NCBI GenBank assembly: GCA_014872875.1
Contig: WKFI01000012.1
Location: 310,001-374,000, forward strand
Length of the DNA: 64,000 nt
Reading direction: 5' to 3'
Origin: Paracoccaceae bacterium
GTDB taxonomy: Bacteria; Pseudomonadota; Alphaproteobacteria; Rhodobacterales; Rhodobacteraceae
The stretch's first letter is position 1, and every line of letters starts with the position of its first letter. The translations under genes were made by a program, and so were the position numbers. Below, piece by piece: positions 63,146 to 64,000 of the stretch. Below the pieces are notes generated by a model. That model did no database searches. It saw only the letters and a program-made list of their open reading frames with translations, and was not told the DNA's origin.

Positions 63146-64000
63146 CAACCCATGCTCGCATCATCATCATCGGGGGCGGCATTGTTGGCGTCTCGACCCT
63201 TTATCACCTTACCAAAGCCGGAGAGCAGAACGCCCTGCTTTTGGAACGGCGCGAACTGACCGCCGGGGCCACCTGGCATGCGGCAGGCAATGTGCACACG
63301 CAAAGCGCCTATGCCAATCTGTCGGCTCTGCAAGCCTACTCGCTCAGGCTGTATGACGGGTTGGCCGAAGAGGTCGGACAGGAGGTCGGCAGCCATGTTG
63401 TGGGGGGCTTTTTCCTCGCTCAGACCAAGGAGCGCATGGAGGAGTTCAAGCACCTCGCCGGTAAGTTCCGATCCCTGGGGTTGGAATACGAACTGGTCAC
63501 CCCTGATGAGATCAAGGCCAAATACCCGCTGTTGAACGTGTCGGATCTGGAAGGCGGCGCCTGGGACCCGGAGGAAGGCTATGTCGATCCCTATTCCGTC
63601 ACCATGGGTCTGGCTGCTGGCGCGCGCAAATATGGCGGCACGATCCGGCGCAACACCCAAGTGGAGAGCATCACCCGTCTGCCCTCGGGACACTGGCGAC
63701 TGACCGCCGGAGACGAGATCTTCGAATGCGAAATTCTGGTAAACTGCGCCGGGTTCTGGGCGAATGAAGTGGCCGAAATGGTCGGCACCCGTCTGCCGAT
63801 CACCAACATGGAACACCAGTATCTGGTCACCGAAACCATGTCCGAGGTCGCCGCGCTGGATTACGAACTGCCGATGATCCGCGATTGCGACAGCCAATAT
63901 TACCTGCGCCAGGAAGGCGACGGGTTGCTTCTGGGGCCGTGGGAGCAGGACTGCCGTCAGGCGTGGAAACACGCGGACGGCCGCGCGCCGTGGAGTTTCG
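63142..64000 (+). CDS. FAD-dependent dehydrogenase, dimethylglycine/sarcosine dehydrogenase-like, 3' truncated
   Basis: The first 286 residues of a flavoprotein that continues beyond the window. ARIIIIGGGIVGVSTLYHLT is the FAD-binding start, and TAGATWHAAGNVHT carries the His that is covalently linked to FAD in dimethylglycine and sarcosine dehydrogenases. EEGYVDPYSVTMGLAAGARKYGG and ILVNCAGFWANEVAEMVG match the DAO/DMGDH family. Full members are about 800 residues, with C-terminal folate-binding GcvT-like domains. It is translationally coupled to the MttB-like gene. Confidence 0.9.
   Translation, partial: MTTHARIIIIGGGIVGVSTLYHLTKAGEQNALLLERRELTAGATWHAAGNVHTQSAYANLSALQAYSLRLYDGLAEEVGQEVGSHVVGGFFLAQTKERMEEFKHLAGKFRSLGLEYELVTPDEIKAKYPLLNVSDLEGGAWDPEEGYVDPYSVTMGLAAGARKYGGTIRRNTQVESITRLPSGHWRLTAGDEIFECEILVNCAGFWANEVAEMVGTRLPITNMEHQYLVTETMSEVAALDYELPMIRDCDSQYYLRQEGDGLLLGPWEQDCRQAWKHADGRAPWSF

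Overview
The window is a stretch of GC-rich alphaproteobacterial chromosome, most likely from the Roseobacter group of the Rhodobacteraceae (Ruegeria/Phaeobacter-like). That placement is an inference from gene content and order: lgt-midA-pgeF, an Lrp-type regulator divergent from trxB, hsp20-DUF1150, a sat-cysC fusion, DUF1467, DUF6455 and YdcH proteins beside purEK, and a perfect CIRCE element before groESL. I found no rRNA, tRNA, CRISPR array, integrase, transposase or prophage. This is a housekeeping region with small accessory patches.

Layout. 1-4.6 kb: 3' part of kdsA, a phosphohexomutase and a convergent AsmA-like protein. 4.7-7.4 kb: rimO, an AT-richer hypothetical locus that looks frameshifted, and a double-CDGSH iron-sulfur protein. 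7.5-10.4 kb: a minus-strand run of M48 lipoprotein protease, YigZ-like protein and three tandem DUF6455 cysteine proteins, then DUF167 and a small lipoprotein. 10.5-16.5 kb: nitroreductase, EI24/CysZ-like protein, DUF1467, methylmalonyl-CoA epimerase, a response regulator coupled to a 54-residue membrane protein, and a DUF1800/Tat-DUF1501 pair. 16.6-26.2 kb: aspS, a cyclopropane-fatty-acid-synthase-like methyltransferase, the pabB-pabC-CPBP operon, carB and a 25-residue lipoprotein. 26.3-32.1 kb: marR-adaptor-RND efflux operon and a KAS III enzyme. 32.5-40.3 kb: a possible DNA-binding protein, tdk, proC-csaA-hydroxyacid dehydrogenase, YbjN, UbiK-like protein and lgt-midA-pgeF. 40.5-48.0 kb: a conserved-looking small protein, a Hint-domain protein, lrp/trxB, rraB, a membrane-ferredoxin-cyclase fusion and sat-cysC. 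48.0-57.9 kb: DinB, a methyltransferase, PhzF plus a family 10 glycosyltransferase, hsp20-DUF1150, YdcH, purEK, a DMT exporter, a lipase-like protein and PhnM. 58.3-64.0 kb: groES-groEL, an alpha/beta hydrolase, a trimethylamine-methyltransferase-family protein and a truncated FAD oxidoreductase.

The best leads are: (i) a redox-sensor-like adenylate cyclase fusing a histidine-bearing membrane domain, a 2Fe-2S ferredoxin and a catalytically intact class III cyclase; (ii) three tandem small DUF6455 four-cysteine proteins behind an M48 lipoprotein protease and a YigZ domain; (iii) a roughly 68-bp REP-like element with six copies, four of them exactly at convergent gene junctions, plus two other hairpin families; (iv) several translation-coupled or very short genes; (v) regulatory sites that can be read directly: CIRCE, a heat-shock sigma-type promoter before hsp20, and paired palindromes directly before the DMT exporter start. 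Functional statements rest on motif recognition by eye; no database search was possible.
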